DNA from: Apoda limacodes
Lineage: Eukaryota > Arthropoda > Insecta > Lepidoptera > Limacodidae
Assembly: GCA_946406115.1 (NCBI GenBank)
Contig: OX291545.1
Location: 5,518,001 to 5,582,000, forward strand
Length of the DNA stretch: 64,000 nt
Direction of reading: 5' to 3'
Shown here piece by piece: positions 31,375 through 42,689 of this stretch (position 1 is the stretch's first letter; every line of letters begins with the position of its first letter). The notes under the pieces were generated by a model that ran no database searches, was not told the DNA's origin, and saw only the letters and a program-made list of their open reading frames with translations. The position numbers and the translations under genes were made by a program.

Positions 31375-32310
31375 AGGAAAAATCAAAATGGCACTTCGTG
31401 CCTAAACCAGAGAAGCCAAGTTCCTCAACTTTGTAGTAAGGATAATTTTTTTAGCAGTTGATCAATGAAACATACTCTTGAGGTCTGTAAATAGACACAC
31501 ATTTTAAAGCTCTTTTAATCTGCTTTTCGATAGTCGAATGTACCGCATCCCCTTCATTTTAGGTGTGGCCTTTAATCAGAAATTTGTCCGTTATGGATTT
31601 TATTTTCAACTTATTGACAGAATATACATAAAGAGCAATCATAAATCTGATTTTATGCTGCCCACAACAGTTGTCGGAATAAAAGACAATCTGCAAGTTG
31701 TCTGAATTGACTGCCTCTGACTTTTTGGTCAAAAACTTCTAAACACAAGACCCGATCTCTGTTACACCCCGGTTACCTTGGCCTTCGTGCCGCACAAAAG
31801 AAGTTATCAAATTTTATACTAGTTCAGCGATAGTAAGGTTGTACCACGTATGTTTGGCTAGTCATCTGTTTGTCTCTATATTTTTCTTCTTTATTCAGCT
31901 GTTTCTCCTTCAGGTGTCTCATATTGCTCTTTCATCGCCAGTTTCTCCTGATCACTGCTATTTTCATACGAAACACATAGCTTACATCTATCCTTTTTGG
32001 GAGTAAGGAAGGATATATTGAAATCCTTGTGAAAAATGTTGCAAATTGTGGTCTTGCTAACAGGTTTTTTAGAATTTTCTCCACACTGGAGCTATAATCA
32101 TTGTAAATTTTAGAAAGTGTTTCCTCAACAAGTTTTGTCATTTGATGTTTACCTCTTCATTTTTGGCCACTTTAGCTCTGACTGTTCCAATCACCCGATC
32201 TTTTATATTGAATGTCGCATTAAAAAACTCCTTGCATACCCTGATTTTATTGAACTCTAAATGCAGGTAAAAAGCATAGTTATGAGCCCTTTTTTTCTTT
32301 CTTGATGGCA
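31375..32310 (-). pseudogene. DNA-transposon protein relic (unnamed insect family)
   Basis: Through several broken frames the minus strand shows YAFYLHLEFNKIRVCKEFF (about 32280-32220), FHKDFNISFLTPKKDRCKLC (about 32030-31970), then DNCCGQHKIRFMIALYVY (about 31670-31610), KSITDKFLIKGHT and NEGDAVHSTIEKQIKRAL (about 31590-31520), and YVSLI. The D-N-C-C-G and GH..NEGD.VHS..E phrases are familiar to me from a widespread insect transposon-encoded protein with a DDE-like core. I cannot give the superfamily with confidence. Multiple stops make it a relic. Confidence 0.6.
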
Positions 32311-32489
32311 TCTACCGCACTGGTTTCTATTTTGGGGGTTTATGACTGCAATGCAAGACTTTATAAAATCTCGCTGTCTGTCGCCAAAGCAAAAATTTAC
32401 ATCGTTGTGTGGAAGAAGTAGCACCTACAGAAATTGACTCTGTTTGCCCTTTTGAAAGCAAAATTCAATCACCTGACTTGCTTGGCTGC

Positions 32490-32760
32490 ATTAAAAGATT
32501 ATGGCATGTCCGTCGGGTCGTTACGTTCTCTATTCTATTCTCTTAGTATAAAAGATTAACTGCTGAGTTTCTTGCCGGTTCTTCTAGGTAGTAAAGCATT
32601 CCGCAAATTTTATTGAAGTTGCCTGAGTGTGTCATGCTCTCTCAAAGTGTATCTGCGGTGGTAGCATGTGCGTCGAGTCGTTACGGTCCCTAAAACATGG
32701 TTGAGCTAAGCGATTTGCTTTGTTTATCAATAATGTAAGACATTGAGATTATTTCTAAGT
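32490..32760. repeat. SINE/LINE-tail repeat, also at 46310-46430
   Basis: Shared phrases with 46310-46430 include GCGGTGGTRGCATGTGCRTC and CCCTAAAACATGGTTGAGC. A CTGAGTTTCTTGCCGGTTCT box at about 32563 also occurs, inverted, near 59895 (AAGAACCGGCAAGAAACTCA). Such boxes are common at the ends of lepidopteran short elements. Confidence 0.6.
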
Positions 32761-34195
32761 GTCTTTTTTTTTAATATTTTGCAATTAGATACTTGTGTTG
32801 TGCTTTATATTCCATGTTTTTTATGTTTGTAATGGAAAGTGCCCTTCTGTGATAGGGAAGGTATTTTCCAATATTTTAATTGGACGCTGTAAGAGATAGG
32901 GAGAAAAGAAATGCCCTTGCTAAGTTTCTCGCCGGTTCTCCTCAGTACAAGGTCTCCCGCCCTATAGACTTACGTAGCTAGCGTAGTGACATTCATAAGT
33001 GCTCAATTATTGTAGCCAATATAATCAATAAATCAATCAGTATCATTTATAGTATATAGTAATAATAATAATATAAAAGTAAAAACTAAAAATTGAAGAG
33101 GGCTTTTTAGAAAAACACTGAAACTTGCAAAACTGACGAGTATAAGTTTCATTATAAACTTTAATTGAGAAAACTTTACACATTTAATCAATAGCATCGT
33201 GATCCGATTCCTGTGGGCTGTTCTAATAATATCGCTTTCGCAAAAGGAATTTAGTAATTCTAATATTTACGCATTGAATGTGTTGTATGCTCTCTACGCG
33301 CGCATTACATCTATCTTTTGCCTAAAAATGAATGCGCTCTATGTTAAATTTGGCGGCACTTACAGCCCGCATTTAACGCATTGGCTGCACATGCTCATAT
33401 AGTAGAACAGTGGATGTTCTTTAAAATAGTGAACAGCTACTTTGTTTCTTGACATTTGGCGAACAAACCGATTTCAAAGGCTCTGTGATGCGATAGCTTT
33501 CTATGTTAAAAAAAATCTTAAACTGTTAAACAAAACACGGCTGTTGTCACATGGCAGGACCTATGAATAACGTACACGGCGCGCATGGATGCCATGGCAG
33601 AGAATGACGGATTATTTTATAAACCCATCTATATTTTAGCACTACAGTATACAATATTTAAAACATACTTTAAGGCTTTAACATTCATTACATGGTCATG
33701 GTCAACAGATTGCTACCTTCGTATCAAAGGCATACGTACTATCTCAAAATAATGTGTCACCACAGGGGGTCATCGAAAGTAAAAATAAATTGTAGTACCG
33801 AATAAAAGTAAGAACTCCCCAATTCGGAGTAATCACTTTAAGGTTGGTAACACCAAAATTACGCACATTACGCACTTACACACACATTGATAGGAAAATG
33901 GCTCGCGACACTCCGTTTGATGTTGTTTCGGACACGGTATCTAGACTCCTAAGTTATCTTTGGTCATCAAGATCTTTAATTCGGATAACAGATGTTAAAT
34001 TAGGAAGGGCTATATCTCGTTAAATATGGATTGTAGACTAGTATTTTGTATTATTTTATTGAAGAAACCTTAAAAGGAACCATAGTTACAATATTTTTCC
34101 GTAATTGGTTACAGGCGTGGTAATAATTTCATGACTTATGTAACTAGAAAATTGCTAGACTACCATAAATAGTTACGGAGATATAACCTTTTGTA
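32761..34195. other. intronic sequence, little recognised
   Basis: About 32927-33030 resembles a repeat tail (TTTCTCGCCGGTTCTCCTC, then AATCAATAAATCAATCA). 33963-34020 is an inverted relative of the 34.2-kb array unit. I see no gene. Confidence 0.45.
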
Positions 34196-34745
34196 ATTAG
34201 ACAGCTGTCATACAAAATAAAGATCTTGATGAGATCTATCACTTCTGTAAGGAAATTACTAGTCTAAGATTAATATTTTTATCAAATCTGTATTTTCTAG
34301 CTCAACATCTGTCATCTGAAATGGAGATCTTGATGAGACCTATTGATTCTGAAAAGAAACAACTAGCCGATCAATATTTAAGAGTTATAGAGCCTTTCCT
34401 AGTTTGACAGTTGTCATCAGAAATAAAGATATTGATGTGATTTATTATTTCTGTGAGGAAATTGCTAGTTTAACATGAATAGTTACAAAGATATTTGACA
34501 GCTGTCAAAATAAAGATCTTGATGAGATCTATCACTCTTGTAAAGAAACTACTAGTCTAAGATCAATAATTACCAAGATATAGCCTTTCCTTATTTGATA
34601 TCCGTCATCCTAAATAAAGATCTTGATGAGATCTATCACTTCTGTAAGGAAACTTTTAGTCTAAGATTAATAATTAGGAAGATATAGCCTTTCCTATCCT
34701 ATTACACATCTGTCATCCGAAATAAAGATCTTGATGAGATCTTTT
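34196..34745. repeat. tandem array, about 100-base units with AGATC...GATCT palindrome
   Basis: Six diverged units of about 90-110 bases each contain AAATAAAGATCTTGATGAGA or a variant (about 34217, 34322, 34424, 34508, 34613, 34725), followed by TCTATCACTTCTGTAAGGAA and CTAGTCTAAGATTAATA. AGATC-TTGATGA-GATCT is an inverted repeat within the unit. Confidence 0.85.
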
Positions 34746-35099
34746 TTTGTTGGAAAAACTGAAAATGTCAACATATCAGCTGTTGATTTTATAGTGCAAA
34801 ATGTATTAATAATGTAAATAAAATACATAAATATTGTGTACAATTGTTTGTGAGCTGAAATCGTGTGTCAGAGAAGTCAAAAAGACAAAAGACAAATAAA
34901 CCAAACATTTGTTTGAATCTCAACGGCAGCGTGTGTCGAGTTTTCCCGGGGAGTATTTTTTGTTTCCATATAAAGTTACACGTTCAACATAATTTAGCAC
35001 TTTTATATATTCAGCATTATTAGTATTTTCTTTTTTTTTTAACGTCCACACAGTGACTCATTAGTAGACTCTGTTTGTTACTTGCATACAATTTATAAA

Positions 35100-38000
35100 A
35101 CTATGGTGTCTATGGCTTAGTTAACATTAAGTAATAGTAAAAGTGAAACTGATGACAGGATTTTACTTAAAAGTGTAAAAGAGGCCTTTTCCAACTTGGT
35201 TATCAAATTAAAATCTAGGTAGGCATACTTAGTACAGTAATGATAAAAAAACAAAGCGTTTTTCAAATCTTTACCGCTTAAAAAAAGAAGTATTGCGAAG
35301 CAAATAGCAATATGAAACCGAGAACACTTTACTTCAAGTACAAATAAAACAGCTACAAAAATCTTTAGAAACAGTTAGTAAAAGTTATAATTCTGCTAAA
35401 TTAGAAATAAATGAGCATATTTCAGCCATGAATAAATTAATTGAAGTGAGTAATTATAACTACGAACGATTTGAATCCTTAACACGTGAATCAACATGGA
35501 ACATAGAACTACAGAAACCCAGTTTAACAGAAGGCAATCAATCATGTGCATTGCAACCCTTGTCACCCTTGTCACCAAATAAAGAGCAGAGTCAAGCTAG
35601 TATTGTGCGTACTAGTATAACTCTTCTACATCCCTCTCAAATTCAGGGAAGTGTTTTTGTGGATCAGGACTCACTTTAGTGTTACAATGAAGATGAAAAA
35701 ACTCTTATGTTCACCGATAGAGTAGGTATCGGGTTAGGCCATTTTTTGAATAATAAATTGAACCATACTGTTCTTAACATATGTACCCCCGATACTACAT
35801 ACAGGCGAATTGTAAACTCAATAGCTGGCAGAAAATATGATAAAGACTGTACTATTATATTATTTGTAGGCAATAGTTTTGGAGTTACAAAGCGGGACTT
35901 AATTAAATCTTATGATTTACTCTCAAATTTAGGAGTCAAAAAAATTGTTATTTGCACGTTTCCTTTTTCAAAAAAACTGTCACATAAACAAAACCAACAT
36001 ATCCATAAATTGAATAATGTCTTGTACAATTTGACATGTAAAAATGATATTTTTTATTTGTTTGACAAAAATAAGTTTATTTCTAGTTTTATATTCACTA
36101 AAGGTACATTGTATCTATCTAAGTATTGTAAGCAACGACTGGCTACTTTGTTAGCATATAATATTTTTGACTCTTCTGTAGATATTTACTTGGACAACAC
36201 TGATACTGTAAGTAGTGTTACTCATGGCTCTTAATGCTTTAAACTGACTTCAGCGACAAAGAGGAAGCGTAATGTACTAAAATTATTTCATCAAAATATC
36301 CAAGGCTTCCTTGGCAAAGATTTACAAATTGAATTATTTATTGAAAAATTCAATATAGGCATCTTATGTGTAACAGAACACTGGTTTAAATCACATGAGA
36401 TGCTGTTAAATATTAAAAATGTTCAAGTTTCAAGTAATTACAACAGACAAAACCATATTCGATGAGGTTCATTAATTCTAGTAAATAGTAAATTCAAAAT
36501 AAAATACGTAGAGATGTTGTTGCACTTTCAGTTTAAAAATTAATTGAATTATCTAGTGTAGAACTTGAAAAATATACAATTGTCTGTGTCTATAGGCCAC
36601 CTTCTACAAATTTCTCTGAGTTTGAAAAAGTAATGGAGAATGTTTTAAAGCTAGTCACTAGAAGCAAAAAAAGGTTATAATATGTGGTGATTTTAACGTA
36701 GATTTACTTCTAAACTCTTCATTAAGTACTCGCTTAATTAGTGTATTTAAGTAATTTAACTTGGAAAATCTCTTTCTAGAGCCTACAAGAATAACTAAAA
36801 CAACTGCAACATGTTTAGATAACATATTCTGTAACTGTGAAAATTTATAAAAAAAACATTATATGTTGTCTGAAATCTTATCATTGTGGTCAAAGTGCTA
36901 GAGCTTTGCCATAACTTGTTCGGAATTAGACAAGGAGATTATATGTAGGCCAATCACTATTCCTCGGATAAATAGTTATTTAGAAAAATTAAAAACTATC
37001 TTGCCCGCTCTTGAGCCCAAAAAACTTAACAATTTATATAAAAACTTTTTCCAGTCAGTGAATAAAACTTTCAATAACATTTTTAAAACTAAAACAATAA
37101 GATGCAGTTACAGGCCATTAACTTTACTAATTTAACGATTGGGCTACAAAAGGAATTAAAATAAGCAGAGATAGACTTTATGAATTATATTCACTAAAAT
37201 CGCTTATGCACGATCCAAGCCTTAATGAACATGTCAAAAAGTATTCAAAATTTTTTAAATCAGTCTGTCTGTATGTTGCAAAGTCTAATCACATAAGCAG
37301 AAAAATTAAATCGTGTGATAATGTGATTAAAACTGTTTGAAATGTGATCAATAATGAAACTGGTAGATCAAAGGCTCGTGAACAGAACTTTAATATCAAA
37401 ACAGCTTCTGGTTCAATTGATAATGACGAAAAAGTTGCCCAAATATTTGAAAATTTCATTGGTGAAATACCATAAAAAAAAACTGAATCCTTAACTTCAT
37501 CTTGTCAAGCTGCTGAATCTATCCTAATCTTGCTGATATATTTAATGTATGCATTGATAATGGTGTATTTCCAGACCTTATGAAATGCAGTAAATTGATA
37601 CCTCTTTTTAAATCTGGTCACAAAGAAGATCCCTCAAATTTTAGACCAATATCTGTTCTACCTGCCTTTTGTAAGATATTTGAAGAAATCTTGCTAAAAC
37701 AATTGCTTTCACATTTTTGGATACAGATACTTTTACATGATCGACAATTCGGTTTTACCAGGGGACGCTTAACTACTGATGCTGGAGCATTGCTTATGAA
37801 GCACATTCTCGCGGCATGGGAGAGTTCCCAGGATGTAGTTGGCGGTTTTTGCGACTTATCGAAGGCGTTTGATTGTGTCGATCATCATACGTTGTTAGCT
37901 AAACTAAAATATTATGGTGTTAGAAATAAATCCCTTGAACTTGTAGAATCATACTTAAGCAATAGAATTCAAAGTGGTTATAAATGGTGCTTAATCTCAG

Positions 38001-38200
38001 GGATCTCTAGTGAAACTAGGTGTACCACAAGGGTCAATATTACTTACCCTTTATGGTGCAAAAGTTTACAGAGATAGTATTATTTGCGGATGACACTTCA
38101 TTATTGTTTAAAGTGAACAGGAAACACGACAATTCGAACGAAATAAATAGACACCTTATAAAAATTTCAAACTTAAATAATTTAGGTTTGATAAGTTAAA
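35100..38200 (+). pseudogene. LINE-C (CR1-like non-LTR retrotransposon), decayed
   Basis: ORF1 region: KSVKEAFSNLVIKLKS (about 35175), a 35428-35679 frame, and 35707-36234 with ILFVGNSFGVTKRDLIKSY, which suggests the esterase-like (SGNH) ORF1 domain of CR1-type LINEs. ORF2 endonuclease pieces: FHQNIQGFLGKDLQIELFI and ILCVTEHWF (36270-36390), VCVYRPPSTNFSEFEKVME (about 36580), LIICGDFNVDLLL (about 36680). RT: 37580-38077 with CSKLIPLFKSGHKEDPSNFR, PISVLPAFCKIFEE, DRQFGFTRGRLTTDAG, FCDLSKAFDCVDHHTL, and after a frame break LFADDTSLLFKVNR (about 38085). It ends near 38195 without the thumb. Confidence 0.8.
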
Positions 38201-38734
38201 GGAGCACTCTAGAGACCAAGCTAAGTAACGATGTTATGTCTCTGTTGTTTGCTTTATAGTGGTTGGTGGCGAGCTACCAGGGGATGCACCATGTTGCCTT
38301 TGGTTGCCTGGTTTTGGTGGGGCTTTGGATGCGTGGGGGTGTGGCGCATGAGTACGTACGTGTATGTATGTATATACATATTTGGATAGATATTGTGTAC
38401 TTGATGGCTTGGTTCCTGCATGACTGATTGGTAACAGGTGTACATCCGGGAGTTTCTTGTCCGTTCTTCTCCCCTTAGGCTAGTTTCCGAAGTGATGGTA
38501 GTTTAAATAATAATAATAATAATAAGTCTTTTTTCAGACACAATGATCCATACATTTACATTTAAATTAAAACAGTGTTTACAATAAAATTTTAAAAAAA
38601 AATGTAAAATAAATAATTAAATAATTTAAAATTAGTAAAATTAAAAGTAAAAAAAATTGTATATTAAAAAATGCATTAAAATTATTCAAAGAAAAAAAAA
38701 ATGTCAGTAAAAGGGATTAAATTTAAAATATATA
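38201..38734. other. repeat-like sequence with (AAT)n and A-rich tail
   Basis: A G/T-rich stretch with GTATGTATGTATATACATA is followed by a TTTCTTGTCCGTTCTTCTCC box and an (AAT)7 tract (38504-38525), the style of a lepidopteran SINE 3' end. 38526-38730 is A/T-rich with no coding potential. Confidence 0.5.
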
Positions 38735-38997
38735 TTAAGTAGCTATCTCCACCCACCGTCTGTACATTCAGTCAGCATCAGTCTGTCTGCCAAACTCTTA
38801 ACTATTGCATTTTCACACGTGTCAACTCTGGACATAAACGACGCTATCCTGTTACGTTGAATGGCATTAAAAGAATTAACTCTAGCCTCAGCAAACATAT
38901 TAGAAGCGCTAGAGTAACGCTTGAGGCCCATCAGCTGTCTAAAAATGTTATTGTAAGCAACTCGAATGCCATCATGTGCCTTCTTGGTATAGTCAGT
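38735..38997 (-). pseudogene. LINE-D 3' piece (C-terminus of ORF2), split off by LINE-B
   Basis: The minus strand reads WTDYTKKAHDGIRVAYNNIF, RQLMGLKRYSSASNMFAEAR, VNSFNAIQRNRIASF and ends TECTDGGWR. The phrase SSA(S)xMFAEARV is the C-terminal part of the LINE family whose RT is at 42.69-43.6 kb on the same strand. Between the two pieces lies LINE-B on the plus strand, with AGAGTT at both junctions, so this is the displaced end of the same copy. Confidence 0.8.
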
Positions 38998-39000
38998 CCA

Positions 39001-39068
39001 GAGTTAAGAGAGGTAGGGCACTGCAAGTTAAGAGAGGTAGGGCACTGCAAATAAGAGAGGTAGGGCAC
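39001..39068. repeat. tandem 5' units of LINE-B
   Basis: Three units of (GTT/AT)AAGAGAGGTAGGGCACTGCAA lie head to tail at the start of the element, followed directly by GTATTCGCTCGAATAAGC. The minus-strand LINE-B copy lacks them, so they are either an element-specific 5' repeat or part of the target sequence. Confidence 0.85.
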
Positions 39069-39658
39069 TGCAAGTATTCGCTCGAATAAGCTGCCCGAAC
39101 AAATAAAGCGGGGCATAGCGAGTACTTGCTCGAATGAGCGGCCCGAACTGGGGAAGTACCTCCACCTTACAGAAAACCGCGGCCACAATAACACTAACAT
39201 TGAGTAGTGTTGTGTTCCTGGCGGTGAGTAAGGTTGCCAGAGCTCTCTCTTTGAGGATTCGCTGCGCGGACAGCGGAGGACCGACGGTGCTTGTTGCTGT
39301 CATTGCTCGGCGTAGACGCGGCGTGCTGGTTCGGCGGTCAGGGAGACCTGATGAAACGGCTGACCGCTGGCCGCCCGCAGGTTGAACGGGTTCCCGAACC
39401 CAGGGATCTCTTAATCTCCGCCCTGGGAGGCTGATCCGCCAACCTGTGTAAAGTCTCTGAAGTAGTAGTCGTGCCGGAGAAGGAGACCGGAGTGGACCCG
39501 GCTACTACAACAGAGGGGGATCAGGGGCCCTTCCGCCCGCCGTGCCAGCAACCGCATCATCTGTGTTGAGCTTCGGCAGTCTTAGTACCGCAACTTTTTG
39601 TCTTCTAAGCTGTCTGTGCAGTGAATCCTCATCCGTAGTCTAAGTTACTTCAAACAAA

Positions 39659-42625
39659 ATGGCCAGGAACAGAAAAAAGAAAAGAGTTTTGACAGCGGTT
39701 ACTCCATCCACATATAATGTAGATTTTTGCAACATAAGGGGTATTCACGCAAATCTTAACGCAGTCCATCACCATCTCGAGACTGCGCAGCCAACCATTC
39801 TTTTTCTAACGGAGACGCAGATATCCTGCCCGGCCGACACATCATACCTTCGTTATCCCGGCTACAAACTCGAGCACAATTTTTTGAGTCGTGCCGGTGT
39901 ATGTATGTTCGTCCGGGAGGATATCTGCTGTCGCCGACTTCATAGCCTTGAAGACAGGGACCTGTCGATATTGTGGGTGCGCGTAGATCATGGGGGCCAC
40001 ACTCGTATCTATGCGTGCCTATACAGGTCTCATAGCGGTGACACGGACGTAACTCGACTCTTCACGCACCTGAGTTTGACGACTGACAAAGTTCTAGAGC
40101 AATATCCTACAGCAGAAGTAGTTATTTTGGGAGACTTTAACGCCCACCATCGTGAGTGGCTCAGTTCTCGAACCAATAACTATGCAGGGATATCTGCTCA
40201 TGAATTTGCTCTGACCTATGGATTCTCTCAGCTGGTACTTTCTCCAACGAGAATACCAGATATAGAGGACCATACAAGCTCCTTACTGGACCTTCTGCTG
40301 ACTACACGTCCGGATGGATACTCCGTCTCAGTGGATGCGCCTCTTGGCTCCTCGGACCACTGTCTCATCCGGACTCGATTGTCATGCACACAACCCGATC
40401 CTTCTGGGCCAACTAATTGGCGTCGTGTGTGGCATTATAAGTCGGCAGACTGGGATGGATTGCGAGAATTTTATGCATCGTACCCGTGGAGGCAGATCTG
40501 CTATAGCTCAGAAGATCCTGACGTCTGCGCAGCCGCAGTCACTGAGACAATCCTCGCTGGTATGGAATGTTTCATTCCTAACCTGCGAGTAGCTGCCGGC
40601 GTCAAAAAACGACCGTGGTTTAATAGGCCTTGCAGAGAAGCTAAAATTCTTAAGCAAACTGCGTATGAGGCTTGGACCACGGCTCGTAATAATAAGGATC
40701 CGAATATTTCTGAGTTAAAACGCAAATTAAATGCTGCCTCGAGGTTCAGTAAGAAAGCAACTGCCAGAGCAAAATTCCAATTCATCGGCAAAATAGGTGG
40801 GCGACTTGCGAGCTATCCTTCTGGGAGTCGTGCTTTCTGGTCGCTTGCTAAAGCTGCCGAGGGGAACTTCTGCCAGTCGTCATTACCACCACTGCGAAAG
40901 ACCGATGGTGACTTGGCCCACAGTGCAAAAGAGAAAGCCGATCTATTGGGCAGTCTCTTTGCCTCTAACTCGAATGTGAACGACGAAGGCGCTGTACCAC
41001 CTACTTTACCGTGGTGCGGTAAGACCATGCCGGAAATCACTATAACACAGCGCGAGGTCCGGCGGGCGTTGCTTTCCCTAGACGTTCATAAGTCGAGTGG
41101 GCCAGACGGCATACCAGCAGTGGTGCTTAAGCAGTGTGCTCCTGAGTTATGTCCTGTACTCACGCGCCTCTTCACGCTTTCCTACCACACTAGGCAATTT
41201 CCGTCTTCATGGAAGACTGCAAATGTGCACCCGGTGCCCAAAAAGGGCGATAGATCAGATCCATCGAATTACAGGCCTATCGCTATAACCTCTCTCCTCT
41301 CCAAGGTGATGGAGCGTGTGATCAACACACAGCTTTTGAGATACCTAGAAAAACACGACCTGATCAGTGACCGTCAATATGGCTTTCGCCACGGTCGCTC
41401 AACTGGTGACCTTCTAGTGTATCTCACACACCGATGGGCACTAGCCATTGAGAGTCAGGGGGAGGCATTGGCATGTAGCCTAGACATGGCGAAGGCGTTC
41501 GATCGGGTCTGGCACCGGGGTCTTCTATCGAAGTTGCCTTCTTACGGAGTGCCCGAGGGTTTGTGCAAATGGGTGGCTAGCTTTTTGTCCGGCAGAAGCA
41601 TACGAGCCGTAGTTGACGGTAGTTGCTCTGATAGCATGGACATTAATGCTGGTGTCCCGCAAGGCTCTGTGCTGTCTCCTACGCTGTTTCTACTGCACAT
41701 CAATGATATGTTGGACATTAACAACATACATTGCTATGCAGATGACAGTACTGGAGACGCTTATTACACGGGCCGTGCAAGCATCCCACGTTCCGTTGTG
41801 GAGGAAAAGCGTGAAGAACTTGTGTCTCAAATCGAGATCGGTCTGTCCAAGGTCTCTGACTGGGGGCGGGAAAACTTGGTCCGATTCAACCCTTCAAAGA
41901 CACAAGTCTGCGCGTTCACCGCTAAGAAAACCCCATTCACTGTAGTCCCACAATTCTAGAACACTCCCCTCTCCATCTCCAAGAGCATTGGGATCCTTGG
42001 CGTTGACATCTCCAGCGATGTTCAGTTCCGAGATCATTTGCTAGGCAAGGTAAAGCTGGCGTCCAAAAAACTTGGTGTACTCAACAGAGCGAAGCAGTAC
42101 TTCACGTCGGGGCAAAGGTTGCTACTTTACAAGTCGCAAGTCCGGCCCCATATGGAGTACTGCTGCCATCTCTGGGCGGGTGCACCCGGATACCAGCTTG
42201 GCCCTTTTGACTCGGTTCAACGACGGGCTGTGAGAATTGTCGACGATCCCAAACTCACTTGCGGTATCGAACCCTTAAGTCTGAGGAGAGACTTTGCCTC
42301 CCTGTGTGTGTTCTACCGCTTGTACAATGGATTGTGTTCTGAGGAATTGTTCGAAATGATGCCCACGGCTACTTTCTACCATCGCACCGCTCGCCATCGA
42401 CAGGGAATTCATTCTCACACTTTGGAACCAAAATGGTCGCGAACAGTGCGGTTTCAGAGAAACTTCCTCCCGCGAACCCTTGGGTTGTGGAATGAGCTCC
42501 CTGCCAAGGTTTTCTCTAAGGACTACAGTATGGGGTTCTTCAAAAAAGAAGTTATTAGATTTCTGAAGGGTCGGCAACGCGCGAGTGATGCCCCTGGTGT
42601 TGCAAGCGTCCATAGGCTACGGTGA
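39659..42625 (+). pseudogene. LINE-B copy 2 ORF2, endonuclease-RT with one stop codon
   Basis: The open frame from ATG 39659 gives 766 residues to a stop at 41957-41959. The same frame is open again from 41960, with an ATG at 42038, to 42625. The endonuclease has FCNIRGIHANLNA, FLTETQIS, LGDFNAHHREW and LGSSDHC, all the catalytic landmarks. RT has HKSSGPDGIPAVVLKQ, SNYRPIAITSLLSKVMERVI, DRQYGFRHGRSTGD, CSLDMAKAFDRVWHRGL, NAGVPQGSVLSPTLFLLHIN and CYADDSTGDA (YADD, about 41732). The thumb/C-terminus has VRPHMEYCCHLWAGAPGYQL and TLGLWNELPAKVF. The stop TAG replaces CAG of the minus-strand copy. A few bases around 42030 also differ. Confidence 0.92.
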
Positions 42626-42689
42626 CCGCTTACCATCAGGCGGACCGTAGGCTTGTTTGCCACCTTAGTGGTATAAAAAAAAAAAAAAA

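Larger units (their letters stand above)
38998..42682 (+). mobile_element. LINE-B copy 2 (CR1/Jockey-like), nearly complete
   Basis: It begins with three 23-29-base tandem units (39001-39068), then a 5' region of about 590 bases, one long ORF2 (39659-42625 with a single stop) and a short 3' UTR ending ACCTTAGTGGTATAAAA with a run of about 20 A's. No separate ORF1 is apparent. AGAGTT occurs at both ends (about 38999-39004 and 42681-42686) and is the probable target-site duplication. Its insertion split LINE-D. Other pieces of this family lie at 19245-21850 (-), 29568-29990 (+), 48927-49065 (-) and 49845-49945 (-). Confidence 0.9.

Noticed and set aside
39134..39385. possible LINE-B ORF1
   Set aside because: No CCHC, coiled-coil or esterase-like features, and the frame is not conserved in the minus-strand copy. 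Treated as 5' UTR.
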